Source: Bog-473 sp963754445
GTDB taxonomy: Bacteria > Actinomycetota > Acidimicrobiia > Acidimicrobiales > RAAP-2
Reading direction: 5' to 3'
Assembly (NCBI GenBank): GCA_963754445.1
Contig: CAVWFT010000002.1
Coordinates: forward strand, 868,001-932,000
Length of the DNA stretch: 64,000 nt
Both the position numbers and the translations under genes were made by a program. Positions 38,005 through 46,647 of the stretch are shown here, piece by piece (position 1 is the first letter of the stretch; each line of letters starts with the position of its first letter). The notes under the pieces are model-generated. The model had not been told where the DNA came from. It saw nothing but the letters and a program-made list of their open reading frames with translations, and searched no databases.

Positions 38005-41000
38005 ATGGGGACATCGGGCGCCGCGCCCGGCTTCGAGATCCGGGTGCTCGGGCCGGTCGAGATCCTCTGGGGCGGAGCGCCCGTCGACGTCGGCGGGGCC
38101 AAGGCCCGAGCGCTCGTGGCCCGGTTGCTGATCGACCGGAACCTGGTCGTGCCGGTGGACCGGCTGGTCGACTCGCTCTGGGGCGATCACGACGGGAGCG
38201 GGGCCGAGATCGCGCTGCGCTCCACGGTGTCGCGTCTGCGCAAGCGCCTCCGCGAGGCCGGGGCGAACCATGACCTGATCGTGACCCGGAACCCGGGCTA
38301 CTCCCTCGAGATCCCGGCCGAGGCGACGGATGCCGCCTACTTCGAGGAGCTGGTCGCCCAGGGACGACGCCATCTGGCCCAGCGCAGGCCCACCGAGTCG
38401 ACCCGCATCCTCGAAGAGGCGCAGTCCCTCTGGCGCGGTGCAGCGTACAGCGAGGTGCGCGACGAGCCGTTCGCCCGGGCCGAGGCGAGGCGTCTCGAGG
38501 AGCTGCTACTCACCGCGGTCGAGCTCCGGGTCGACGCCCAGCTCACCATGGGCCGCCATGCCGACCTGGTGGGCGAGCTGGAGACGCTGACGCACGAGAA
38601 CCCGATGCGCGAGCGCCTCTGGTCGCAACGCATGCTGGCGCTCTACCGCTCGGGCCGCCAAGCGGAGGCCCTGCGGGTCTTCCAGGACCTGCGCTCCATC
38701 CTGGTGGCCGAGCTCGGGATCGAGCCGGGCAACGACGTGAGCTGGATGGAGAACGCCATCCTCCGACAGGAGCCGGCGCTCGATTTCCCGATCCCGCCCG
38801 AAGCAATTCCCGAAGGCGGTACGGCCGAGACCCCCGACGGGGCGAACGGCTCGGACTACCGCGTGCGTGTCCCGACGTTGCAGAACGAGGGCCCACTGGT
38901 CGGGCGAGAGCAGGAGTGGTCGACACTCGAGGAGTGGTGGTCCTCGGTCGGGCGGGGCGACGGCAGGCTCATGCTCCTCGAAGGCGACCCCGGCATCGGC
39001 AAGACGCGGCTGGCGGCCGATCTGGCCCGCACGGTCGAAGACCGGGGCGCGCTGGTCCTCTGGGGTCGCTGCGACGAGGAGGCGGTGGCGCCCTTCCAGC
39101 CCTTCGCCGAGGCATTGGGCCGCTACTTCCAGTCGCTGTCGGCGGACCGGATCTCCCAGATCCCTTCGTGGCAGCTGACCGAGCTCTCGCGACTCGTCCT
39201 CCGTCTGCGCGAGCACGCGCCCGGACTGGCCGAGGACAGCAACGACCCCGGAAGCGAACGGTTCCGGTTCTTCGAGGCGGTGACGGCCACCCTCGACGAG
39301 CTGCCCTCGAACGGGCCCGTCCTCTTCGTCATCGACGAGCTGCACTGGGCCGACCAGGCGACACTTCTCTTGTTGCGTCACGTGCTGCGGACCATCGACG
39401 ACGCCCGGCTCGGTGTCGTCGGGATCTACATCGACACCGAGGTCCCGCCCGAGCATCCGCTGCGCCAACTGCTGGCGGACGGCCGGTCGGACTATCCGCG
39501 GGCGTCGCTCCACCTGGGCGGCCTGGGCCTCCCGGCGATCGAGCAGCTCGCCACCGCGGCGGCACCCGCGGAGGGGATCCTCGCCCCCCGGCTCTACGAG
39601 CTGACCGACGGCAACCCTCTGTTCCTCGACGAGCTCCTGCGCCAGCTGGGCGACGGCGGGAGCGGCGAGGACGGGACGGCCTCGGTCCTCCCGAGCCTGG
39701 CGCCGCCCGAGGCCATCCGCGAGCTGGTGGCCCGCCGGGTCTCCCGGCTGCCCGACGACGTCGTCTACCTCCTCCAGGCGGCCGCGGTGGCCGGCCCCGA
39801 ATGGGATGCATCGATCGTCGGTGAAGCGGCCGAGCTCGGCGCGCAGGCCCGCCTCGATGCCCTCGACCGCGCCGTGGAGTCACGCATCCTGCGCGGCATC
39901 GGGGACGAGGCGGGCGAGCGGTACGCCTTCACCCACCAACTCGTGCGCGACGCGATCTACAGCGAACTCCTGCGGGGGCGGCGCGTGCGATACCACCACA
40001 AGATCGCGGTGGCCACCGAGCGGATCCACGGTCGGACCATCGACACGGTCGTCAACGAGTTGGCCCATCACTTCTATCTGGGCGCTCCGCTGGCCGACGC
40101 CGACAAAGCGGTTCGCTATTGCCGCGCCGCGGGCGAACGAGCCATGCGGCTCCTGGCCTTCGAGGATGCCATCGGCCATTTCGGTCGAAGTCTCGAGGTG
40201 GCCGAACGTTACGGTGGATACGACCAGGAGACTCGCTGTGACGCGTTGTTGGCTCTGGCCGAGGCGCAGAACCGGGCCGGTGACACCACGGGGGCGGACG
40301 CCAGTTTCGAACAGGCCGCCGCCATCGCCCGGGAGTTGCCCGACGCCGGGCGTTTGGCCAGCGCCGCCCTGCGGGCCGGCCCGTTGAGCTACATCGGCAT
40401 CGTCGGCGCCAACGAGAACCAGAGGCGTCTCCTCGAAGAGGCGCACGATGCGTTGCCCGACGAGGACTCACACCTGCGGGCCATGGTCACCGCCCGTCTC
40501 TCCATGGTCAGCGTGTACACCTCGGGCGTCCCGGCTCCCGAGGTGATCCGGCGCTCGCTGAGCTTGAGCGCAGAAGCGGTCGCCATGTCACGCCGGCTCG
40601 GTGACCGCAATGCCCTCGGCTACGCCCTGAACGCGCGGATGCAGGCGCTCTGGGGGATCGAGCCGGCGCCCGAACGGCTGGCCGCGGCCACCGAGCTGCT
40701 CGAGATCGCCGACGACGTGGGCGACGAGCTGCTGGCCCTGCACGGGCACATGTGGCGGGTGCGCGAGCTCCTGGCCCAGGGCGACGTGGATGCGGTCGCC
40801 GAGGAGATCGCCCGGTTCGGGCAGCGCACCGGACCGACCCATCCGCTGACGACGTCGTTCTCTTGCAACGTGGCCGCCATGATGGCCCTCGTCGAGGGCG
40901 ATCTGGCCGCCTTCGACCGCATGGGTCTCGAGGCGCTCGAGCTGGCCGAAGGCTTCCACGACATGGCGTTCAGCTTCTACGGGGCGCTCATGCTGTGGGC

Positions 41001-41613
41001 CTGGTGGCAACGGGGCGAGCTGGCCAGCCTCGAGCACACGTTCCGCGACGTGCTCGCGCAGGCGCCGGCGGACTTTCCCACCGTTCGGGCCGGCCTGTCC
41101 CTCGCCTGCGCAGAGGCGGGCCAGTGGGACAAGGCGATCGACGAGCTGGCCGCACTCACGGCGATCGGTTGGGATGCGGTGGCGAACGACCAGACCGAGG
41201 GCGTCTCGTTGGCCATGACGGCCGGCACCTGCGGGGTGATCGGGGCGCCGGTGGCCGAGTACGCCGAGCGCATCTACGAGCGCCTGCGGCCCTACGCCGG
41301 CACGGCCGTGGTGATCCGGGTGCCCGCGGCGGCATGCGTCGGACCGGCGGACCAGTATCTCGGCCTGCTCGCCGGCTGCATGGGCGATCTGGCCCTGGCC
41401 GAAGTCCACTTCGAGGCGGCGCTCCGCCTGGCCCGCCGCATGCGTTCGGCACCCTTCGGCGCGGCGGCGGAACTCGAGCTGGCCCGCACCCTGCGCCGCC
41501 GAGGTCGCCGCGGCGAGGAGGAGCGGGTGGCGGTGCTCCTACGGAGCGCCGAGGAGACTGCGGTGAGGATGGGCCTTCATCGCATGGCCAGGATGGCGGC
41601 CGACCCGGGCTGA
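38005..41613 (+). CDS. Large BTAD/SARP-type regulator with AAA ATPase and helical repeats (second copy)
   Basis: This is a 1202-aa protein; the ATG at 38005 begins just before the first domain (FEIRVLGPVEILWGG). Order of domains: OmpR-like winged helix of SARP type (residues about 10-105, STVSRLRKRLR), BTAD (about 110-250, ending VAELGIEPG), AAA/STAND ATPase (about 295-580; Walker A GDPGIGKT at 327-334, Walker B LFVIDELHW near 440), then about 600 residues of TPR-like helices. It shares this layout with the 1178-aa protein at 1189, but the two are diverged. Its 3' end overlaps the convergent CNB gene by 37 bp. It may respond to a small ligand; no target is known. Confidence 0.88.
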   Translation: MGTSGAAPGFEIRVLGPVEILWGGAPVDVGGAKARALVARLLIDRNLVVPVDRLVDSLWGDHDGSGAEIALRSTVSRLRKRLREAGANHDLIVTRNPGYSLEIPAEATDAAYFEELVAQGRRHLAQRRPTESTRILEEAQSLWRGAAYSEVRDEPFARAEARRLEELLLTAVELRVDAQLTMGRHADLVGELETLTHENPMRERLWSQRMLALYRSGRQAEALRVFQDLRSILVAELGIEPGNDVSWMENAILRQEPALDFPIPPEAIPEGGTAETPDGANGSDYRVRVPTLQNEGPLVGREQEWSTLEEWWSSVGRGDGRLMLLEGDPGIGKTRLAADLARTVEDRGALVLWGRCDEEAVAPFQPFAEALGRYFQSLSADRISQIPSWQLTELSRLVLRLREHAPGLAEDSNDPGSERFRFFEAVTATLDELPSNGPVLFVIDELHWADQATLLLLRHVLRTIDDARLGVVGIYIDTEVPPEHPLRQLLADGRSDYPRASLHLGGLGLPAIEQLATAAAPAEGILAPRLYELTDGNPLFLDELLRQLGDGGSGEDGTASVLPSLAPPEAIRELVARRVSRLPDDVVYLLQAAAVAGPEWDASIVGEAAELGAQARLDALDRAVESRILRGIGDEAGERYAFTHQLVRDAIYSELLRGRRVRYHHKIAVATERIHGRTIDTVVNELAHHFYLGAPLADADKAVRYCRAAGERAMRLLAFEDAIGHFGRSLEVAERYGGYDQETRCDALLALAEAQNRAGDTTGADASFEQAAAIARELPDAGRLASAALRAGPLSYIGIVGANENQRRLLEEAHDALPDEDSHLRAMVTARLSMVSVYTSGVPAPEVIRRSLSLSAEAVAMSRRLGDRNALGYALNARMQALWGIEPAPERLAAATELLEIADDVGDELLALHGHMWRVRELLAQGDVDAVAEEIARFGQRTGPTHPLTTSFSCNVAAMMALVEGDLAAFDRMGLEALELAEGFHDMAFSFYGALMLWAWWQRGELASLEHTFRDVLAQAPADFPTVRAGLSLACAEAGQWDKAIDELAALTAIGWDAVANDQTEGVSLAMTAGTCGVIGAPVAEYAERIYERLRPYAGTAVVIRVPAAACVGPADQYLGLLAGCMGDLALAEVHFEAALRLARRMRSAPFGAAAELELARTLRRRGRRGEEERVAVLLRSAEETAVRMGLHRMARMAADPG

Positions 41614-42146
41614 CACCGGTCCAGGCGCTCGTACGGTGCCTCGAGGTACCGGTTCGACCCGTGCCGCTCGTCGGCGGGTGACGGCGGTCCGGCGTCGTGC
41701 CCGGGGTAGGTGATCGGCCCCGGGTCCTCGTCGAGCGCACGGAGACGCCGCACGAGGGAGCGCAGGACGGCCTCGCGAAATCCCGGTGCGTTGGCCATCA
41801 GAGAGGCGTAGCCCCTGGGAGTCATCACGAGCAGCTCGAGCGGCGACAGTGCGGTGACCGTGGCCAGAGCCGGTCGACCGTCGATGGCGACGTCCTCGCC
41901 GAAGAGGTCTCCCGGTCGGAGCGTGGAGACGATCCGACCCTGCTCGGTGACGACGGCCGTGCCCCGCATCACGACGTACACCTCGCGTGCCGTGGTCCCC
42001 TCGCGCAGGACCGCCCGGCCCGGGAGCACGGTGGCCCGGTCAGTCACACGGTCGACCAGCGCCAGCTGGTCTTCGTTGCAGGTCCGGAAGGCCGACACCT
42101 GCCTGAGGTCTGCGGGGATCGACTGTGTCTTGCCACCGTGTCGCAT
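41577..42146 (-). CDS. Stand-alone cyclic-nucleotide-binding-domain protein (CNB1)
   Basis: This is a 189-aa protein. The ATG at 42146 is chosen over one at 42257 because GGAG lies about 7 bases upstream and the extra N-terminus is low-complexity. A CNB domain occupies residues about 12-130: the beta-roll, GRIVSTLRPGDLFGEDVAIDG (phosphate-binding cassette) and the Arg-containing RPALATVTAL. A short C-terminal helical part with a conserved RSLVRRLRALD segment follows. There is no DNA-binding, kinase, channel or cyclase domain. The FGE Glu is present, and the position of the phosphate-binding Arg reads RPALA, so ligand binding is possible. It is one of three tandem paralogs. Confidence 0.85.
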   Translation of the reverse strand: MRHGGKTQSIPADLRQVSAFRTCNEDQLALVDRVTDRATVLPGRAVLREGTTAREVYVVMRGTAVVTEQGRIVSTLRPGDLFGEDVAIDGRPALATVTALSPLELLVMTPRGYASLMANAPGFREAVLRSLVRRLRALDEDPGPITYPGHDAGPPSPADERHGSNRYLEAPYERLDRCQPGSAAILAMR

Positions 42147-42229
42147 GATGTGCTCCGTTCGACGGGGTCGCCGGGAGATTGGATGTCTCCGGCCGGCCGT
42201 GCTTCTGGGTGCAGCATGTGCTCCGCCCA

Positions 42230-42248
42230 TTGCAGCGACCTTGCAGCG
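42230..42248. promoter_or_regulatory. 11-bp-period direct repeat upstream of CNB1
   Basis: TTGCAGCG occurs at 42230-42237 and again at 42241-42248, exactly 11 bp apart. This is 84-102 bp upstream of the CNB1 start. Such direct repeats, one per helical turn, resemble operators of OmpR/PhoP-type regulators. A matching array stands at the same distance before CNB3. Confidence 0.5.
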
Positions 42249-42266
42249 CGCTGACATCGGCGGCGC

Positions 42267-42746
42267 TCAGGCTCCGGCGCCGGCCTGGTTCTCGGGAAGG
42301 CGCGCCGCCATGGCGGCCAACTTGTCGTCCGCGGCACGGAGGCGCCGGCTCATGCCGGCCAGCAGGGCATTGCGGAAACCGGGGACGTCCATCATTGCCT
42401 CGAACTCGCGCGGGCCGATGATGAGGACATCGAGGTCCGTCGTGGCGGTCACGGTTGCACTGCGCGGGGCGGCCTCGATGGCCGCCAGCTCGCCGAAGTA
42501 GTCGCCGGTGTGCAGCATGTTGACCACGATCCCGTCGCGGGTCACGGTGACGGTTCCCTCCAGGATGAGGAAGAGCTCCCGCCCCAGTCGTCCCTCGCGG
42601 AGGATGACCTCGCCGGCGTGGATCTGCAGCCGCTCCGCGATGCGGGCGACCTGGGCCAGCTGGTCCTCGGTGCAGGCGTCGAACCACGGGACGGCCTGGA
42701 GCCGCAGGGCCTGCGCGCTGTCGGTCTTCGTAGACTCGCTACCCAT
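42267..42746 (-). CDS. Stand-alone cyclic-nucleotide-binding-domain protein (CNB2)
   Basis: This is a 159-aa protein starting with ATG at 42746 after GGGGGA. It consists almost only of a CNB domain (residues about 14-130): QAVPWFDACTEDQLAQVARIA helix, GRELFLILEGTVTV, and the cassette GDYFGELAAIEAAPRSATVTA with the Glu and Arg that contact cyclic nucleotides. A C-terminal helix (LLAGMSRRLRAADDKLA) follows. The gene lies 102 bp downstream of CNB3 and 120 bp upstream of CNB1, all on the minus strand. The cassette is closest to the consensus of the three. Confidence 0.87.
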   Translation of the reverse strand: MGSESTKTDSAQALRLQAVPWFDACTEDQLAQVARIAERLQIHAGEVILREGRLGRELFLILEGTVTVTRDGIVVNMLHTGDYFGELAAIEAAPRSATVTATTDLDVLIIGPREFEAMMDVPGFRNALLAGMSRRLRAADDKLAAMAARLPENQAGAGA

Positions 42747-42848
42747 CGGTCCCCCTGTGCACGTGTACCGGCCTCGTCGAGGCTAGGTCCAGGGGCGTGC
42801 CGAGGGGATGCATCCCGGGTGGCCTCGACGGTGGGTCGTGGGAGAACC

Positions 42849-43328
42849 TCACGACGGCGCCGCCATGGCGGGCACCGGGGCCCGGTACGCCTCATCCATG
42901 GGAGCCACCCGCGCGGCGCTCTTGGCCCGCAGCCGGTTGGCCATGCTCTTCAGGAGGGCGTCGCGAAAGGCGGGGATCTCCGAGAGTGCAGCGAACTGGC
43001 GGGGCCCGATCATCAGCAGGTCACTCTCGGAGAGCGCCGTCACGGTGGCGTTCCGGGGTCCGGGATCGATGGCGGCGAGTTCGCCGAAGAACTCGCCCGG
43101 TCCCAGGGTGTTGACGTGTCGCTGACCGCGGGTGACGGTCACCTTCCCGGAGAGGATGAGGAAGCAGGCTCGTTCCATGCATCCCTCTCCCGCGAGGACC
43201 TCGTGGCAGCCGACCCGCACACGTTCGGCCAGTCGGGCCACGTCCTCGAGCTGGGAGCGGGAACAATTTCGAAAGAGGGAGGCCGACGCGAGCTGTTCGA
43301 CCGTCGCTTCTCGTATCAGTGCGGACAT
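42849..43328 (-). CDS. Stand-alone cyclic-nucleotide-binding-domain protein (CNB3)
   Basis: This is a 159-aa protein; the ATG at 43328 follows GGAGG with good spacing and makes it the same length as CNB2. A longer in-frame start at 43382 is less likely. The CNB domain has CFLILSGKVTVTRG and the cassette LGPGEFFGELAAIDPGPRNATVTA, with Glu and Arg conserved. The C-terminal helix (ALLKSMANRLRAKS) matches the paralogs. It is the first gene of the trio, and an 11-bp repeat array lies upstream. Confidence 0.87.
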   Translation of the reverse strand: MSALIREATVEQLASASLFRNCSRSQLEDVARLAERVRVGCHEVLAGEGCMERACFLILSGKVTVTRGQRHVNTLGPGEFFGELAAIDPGPRNATVTALSESDLLMIGPRQFAALSEIPAFRDALLKSMANRLRAKSAARVAPMDEAYRAPVPAMAAPS

Positions 43329-43397
43329 GCTCGTGTCGCCTCCTCTGCCGGCCGCCGGGGGGGTGAGCGGCCAGAGGACCACTGTGGGCCCGGGGGC

Positions 43398-43426
43398 TTA
43401 CAGGCCTGTTGCAGGGCTGTTGCAGG
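43398..43426. promoter_or_regulatory. Three 11-bp-period direct repeats upstream of CNB3
   Basis: TTACAGG (43398), TTGCAGG (43409) and TTGCAGG (43420) repeat every 11 bp. The two TTGCAGG copies begin 81 bp upstream of the CNB3 start, which nearly equals the 84 bp seen for the TTGCAG pair upstream of CNB1. Confidence 0.5.
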
Positions 43427-43534
43427 CCGTCTCGGACGAACCCCGGCTCCCCTTCCGGCGAGCCCGATCGGGCCTATCGTCCCAGTTCCTGGCCCTGCGG
43501 CCCGTCCCGTAGGATGACGGCTCGTATTGGCCAC

Positions 43535-43607
43535 GCCTGGGTAGCTCAGTCGGTAGAGCAGCGCACTCGTAATGCGCAGGTCAGGAGTTCGAATCTCCTC
43601 CCAGGCT
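43535..43607 (+). tRNA. tRNA-Thr (anticodon CGT)
   Basis: A complete cloverleaf is present. The acceptor stem is GCCTGGG/CCCAGGC, the D arm has TAGCTCAGTCGGTAGAGC, the anticodon stem is GCGCA/TGCGC with loop CTCGTAA (anticodon CGT, reading ACG), and the T arm has GAGTTCGAATCTC. The discriminator is T at 43607 and CCA is not encoded. The accessory stretch begins just downstream. Confidence 0.96.
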
Positions 43608-43612
43608 CCGAT

Positions 43613-43630
43613 GCGGATCTTCGGATCTGC
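43613..43630 (+). terminator. Hairpin with UUCG tetraloop after tRNA-Thr
   Basis: GCGGATC-TTCG-GATCTGC forms a 7-bp stem (one G-T pair) capped by the very stable UUCG loop, 5 bases after the tRNA. It may end tRNA transcription or guide 3' processing. There is no T-run. Confidence 0.45.
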
Positions 43631-43737
43631 GTGAGGTGCACGCATCCGGTCGGCCGGGTGCTCGATTCTCGGGCTCCGTCCGCCACGTTGGGCAGCGGAG
43701 GGCTGTGAGGGGCGGAACCGGAAGTACGGTCCTCCCG

Positions 43738-44484
43738 ATGTCGAACGAACACGAGGGCACGAGCAGCGGTCGGGCGCCCCGAGAGGTCGAGGTGCCGGTG
43801 GCTGAAACGGGACTGATTCAGGCGGCCACGGTCATCCCACTCCGGAAGCGGCCCGCTGGCATGGAGGTACTGCTGCTCCAGCGCAACTCACGGGGGCAGT
43901 TCGCGGACATGTGGGTCTTTCCCGGCGGTCGGGTTGACCCTGACGACGCCGGCTCGATGGTCGGCGGCGACGACGATGTCGAAATGGCAGCGGCCCGGAC
44001 TGCCGCCGTGCGCGAAGCGGCCGAAGAAGCATCGCTCCACCTCGACCCCTCTGGCCTGGTGCCCTTCTCGTTCTGGGTCCCCCCGCTCGGTGGCCCGAAG
44101 CGCTTCGCGACCTGGTTCTTCCTCGCCGAGGTGCCGAATGACGCGAGCGCCGTGGTGGTCGACCAGATGGAGATCCACCGATCCGAGTGGATGACCCCGG
44201 CGACGGCGATCACCCGCGTCAATGCCGCCCGCATAACCATGGCGCCTCCTACGTTCGAGACCCTGTGGTGGCTGAGGGAGCACACCGACCCGCAGGGTGC
44301 GATGGCCGCAGCTCGATCACGCGATCCGGAACGATTTGCCACCCGCATGCGCACGCACGAGGGGGTGATGATCGCTCTTTGGCACGGTGACGTCGCCTAC
44401 GACGGCGGAGACATCGATCAGGCCGGTCCTCGTCGGAGGTTGATCATGGCTCCGGGTTCGTGGCGGATTGAAATGCATCGCTAG
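43738..44484 (+). CDS. Nudix hydrolase (long form)
   Basis: This is a 248-aa protein; the ATG at 43738 begins MSNEHEG, and longer starts upstream run into tRNA-proximal sequence. The N-terminal strand ATVIPLRKRPAGMEVLLLQRN leads to MWVFPGGRVDPDD, a short insertion, and the catalytic helix AVREAAEEASLHL. The box ends EEAS rather than EEAG. WVPPLGGPKRFATWFFLA is shared with the other Nudix protein at 14404 (both resemble the NUDT19-like subgroup), so they are probably distant paralogs. The substrate is unknown. Confidence 0.84.
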   Translation: MSNEHEGTSSGRAPREVEVPVAETGLIQAATVIPLRKRPAGMEVLLLQRNSRGQFADMWVFPGGRVDPDDAGSMVGGDDDVEMAAARTAAVREAAEEASLHLDPSGLVPFSFWVPPLGGPKRFATWFFLAEVPNDASAVVVDQMEIHRSEWMTPATAITRVNAARITMAPPTFETLWWLREHTDPQGAMAAARSRDPERFATRMRTHEGVMIALWHGDVAYDGGDIDQAGPRRRLIMAPGSWRIEMHR

Positions 44485-44635
44485 CCACGCACCGGCCATC
44501 CTCCCGGCCCGCGGGGACCCGGCCAAATCCGCAGCCTCGAAATTGCCTCCGTCGCTCCTGTCGGCCGGTACCTCGGGAGACGCCAGCCTCTGTCGCTCCG
44601 GCTGCTATCGGATGCCCCTCGTCGCAATGGTGGGC

Positions 44636-45904
44636 TCACGGTCCGAAGAGATATCCCCCGCCGGCCTGTCCGTTGAGGCCGTCGTCGCCGACGACAACTG
44701 TGTGACCGGACACCGCGACCGATGAGCCGAAATACGACTCAGCGGGTTGTTGCACCGGGTTCTGAAAGGTGAAGGTCGGAGTCGGGGAAAAGCCCGACGA
44801 CTTCTCGACGTAAAGGTAGGCGCCGCCACCGAATGCATCGCCGGAGAAGGTGCCGCCGACAACGGCCGACGAGCCGGACACTGCGACCGATTCGCCGAAG
44901 CCCTCGGCTCCGGGACTGTGTAGAGTCACCGACCTCGCGGATGACCAGCCGGACGATCCTTCGACGTAGAGATAGGCCAAGCCCCCGTCGTCGTCGGCGC
45001 GATCGGCACCAATGGCGGCGATCTGGCCCCAGACCGAGACGGCCGATCCAAATGCATCGGCGTCGTTCGCCGCGGGATCCCGGAGGATGGCCGACGGGAG
45101 GCTGGGCCAGCCGTTGGGAGTCTTCGCAAACGCGTATGTCGCTCCCGGCCCGCCAAAATTAATTCCTGCCGGTGCCCCGACGAATGCGGTCGAGCCCGCC
45201 ACCGAGACTGAGTATCCGAAGCCGCCGCGCACCTTCTTGCCGCTTTCCTGGAGTGTGGTGGTCGGCACGGTGGGCCAGCCGGACGGTCCGTCAAGATAGA
45301 CGTACGCGGCGCCATCGGGGGACGTGCCGGGAGCGCCGACAATGGCAGTCTTTCCAGAGATAGCAACCGACTGACCGAAGTAGTTCAGCTCGTAGGAACT
45401 CACATTGGGGACGGGGTCAGCCAGCGTCGCGGTGGGAGTCGTCGGCCATCCGGCGCTTCCTTCCACGTAGACGTACGCCTTGTCGGTGGCCCCGACGATG
45501 ATGGTCGTGCCGGAGATCGCCACCGATGTGCCGGACTCGTCGGACACGGCATCGGCTGGTCCGTTCAGAGTGACGGTGGGCGTCGTCGGCCAGCCGGCAT
45601 TGCCTTTTGTGTAGACGTACGCCGCACCGGGGCAGGTATTCCGACAACCCGCACGGGGCGTACCCACCACCGCGGTGTCGCCGGAGATTCCGACGGAGTA
45701 GCCGAACTCATCGACGCTGACCCCGTTCGGGTCGGCCAGGGTAGCGAGTAGCGCTTCGTCGGGGGTCATGGCCGCAGGCGGCGACGCGCCGGCCACGCCA
45801 GACCAGGTCGACGGGGCGGCCCCCACGATGCCCACGGTCGGGACGGCGCTGAGCGCGAAGACACAGAGGGCCCTCCGCATCTGGGACCTCGGAAGAACGT
45901 GCAC
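44636..45904 (-). CDS. Secreted FG-GAP-repeat protein
   Basis: This is a 422-aa exported protein. The GTG at 45904 follows a strong GAGGAGG and leads into a signal peptide (RRALCVFALSAVPTVGIVGAA). A longer frame to 46075 has no ribosome site. The mature part contains seven repeats of about 50 residues, each with a core like FGYSVGISGDTAVVGTP and a GAAYVY(T/V)(K/E)G(N/S)AGWPTTPTVTL-type strand. This is the FG-GAP pattern of bacterial beta-propellers, related to integrin-alpha repeats. No anchor motif is seen. A ligand- or matrix-binding role is likely. Confidence 0.83.
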   Translation of the reverse strand: MHVLPRSQMRRALCVFALSAVPTVGIVGAAPSTWSGVAGASPPAAMTPDEALLATLADPNGVSVDEFGYSVGISGDTAVVGTPRAGCRNTCPGAAYVYTKGNAGWPTTPTVTLNGPADAVSDESGTSVAISGTTIIVGATDKAYVYVEGSAGWPTTPTATLADPVPNVSSYELNYFGQSVAISGKTAIVGAPGTSPDGAAYVYLDGPSGWPTVPTTTLQESGKKVRGGFGYSVSVAGSTAFVGAPAGINFGGPGATYAFAKTPNGWPSLPSAILRDPAANDADAFGSAVSVWGQIAAIGADRADDDGGLAYLYVEGSSGWSSARSVTLHSPGAEGFGESVAVSGSSAVVGGTFSGDAFGGGAYLYVEKSSGFSPTPTFTFQNPVQQPAESYFGSSVAVSGHTVVVGDDGLNGQAGGGYLFGP

Positions 45905-46113
45905 GGAAACCTCCTCATCGGGCTCCCCAGAAGGGAGCGAAACCCTATACCCACCCCTGTTGTAGAGATGACGAAATGTGCGGCCGTGGGCGGCCGAAGA
46001 CCGGCTGGCATACGCAACGCCCGGTCGTGGGTCCACACCGGATTGAGCGGGTGGATGCCCGGTCTGTCCGAGCATCCACCCGCTCCCAGCCGTGGAAGCG
46101 TGCCTAGCCCAAG

Positions 46114-46647
46114 TCAGATCGCATTGATCGCCGGGATCTTGGTGGCGATCAACGACACTTCCGCTGCGTAGCTGGTGATCGGAGGCGCAGCCTTCGAGTC
46201 GCAGTTCACGGTGAGCGTGTCATGGTGCGCCGTGACGACGACGGTGTAGGTCAAAACGGCGTTCCCGTACACCCCAGACGGCCCGATACCCGATTCCGTT
46301 GCACCGTTCCCGGTGGAGCCACCCGTTCCGTTGATGACGTCGGAAGGGTTGGCGCTGGTGAGCCAACAGTTCTCGGCGTCGCTCGGTTGCATGACCAAGA
46401 ACACGTTCGCCACCACGTTGTAGGTACCCGGAGGGATTGTCTTGGTCGTGAGCACTGGAGCACTGGAGGCCGGCCACTGTCCGACCGGGATCTCTTGGCA
46501 ACAGGGCTGATGAGCCTGATACACGGTTCCCATCGGGACGCTCGACGCGTTTCCTGCCACCTGTGAAGTCAGTGACATGACCACCAGGCCCATCGGAATC
46601 AGGCATGCTGCCATGGTCCCGAGGAAAAACTTCCTCCACTTCGACAT
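46114..46647 (-). CDS. Hypothetical secreted protein
   Basis: This is a 177-aa protein with a clear signal peptide (KWRKFFLGTMAACLIPMGLVVM). The mature part is predicted beta-rich, with four cysteines (two adjacent in HQPCCQ, one in ENCW, one in VNCDS) that may form disulfides. AAAGGAAGG precedes the ATG at 46647. I do not recognise the family. The central TIPPGTYNVVANVFLVMQPS suggests an immunoglobulin-like or jelly-roll fold. Upstream of it, TTGACC-containing direct repeats (GGTCAATT at 46769 and 46780 on the plus strand, 11 bp apart) may be regulatory. Confidence 0.75.
   Translation of the reverse strand: MSKWRKFFLGTMAACLIPMGLVVMSLTSQVAGNASSVPMGTVYQAHQPCCQEIPVGQWPASSAPVLTTKTIPPGTYNVVANVFLVMQPSDAENCWLTSANPSDVINGTGGSTGNGATESGIGPSGVYGNAVLTYTVVVTAHHDTLTVNCDSKAAPPITSYAAEVSLIATKIPAINAI

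Noticed and set aside
43535..43738. Integration site of a mobile element at tRNA-Thr
   Set aside because: The accessory stretch starts here, but I see no integrase, no repeated tRNA 3' end within the window and no transposase, so an integrated element is not supported.
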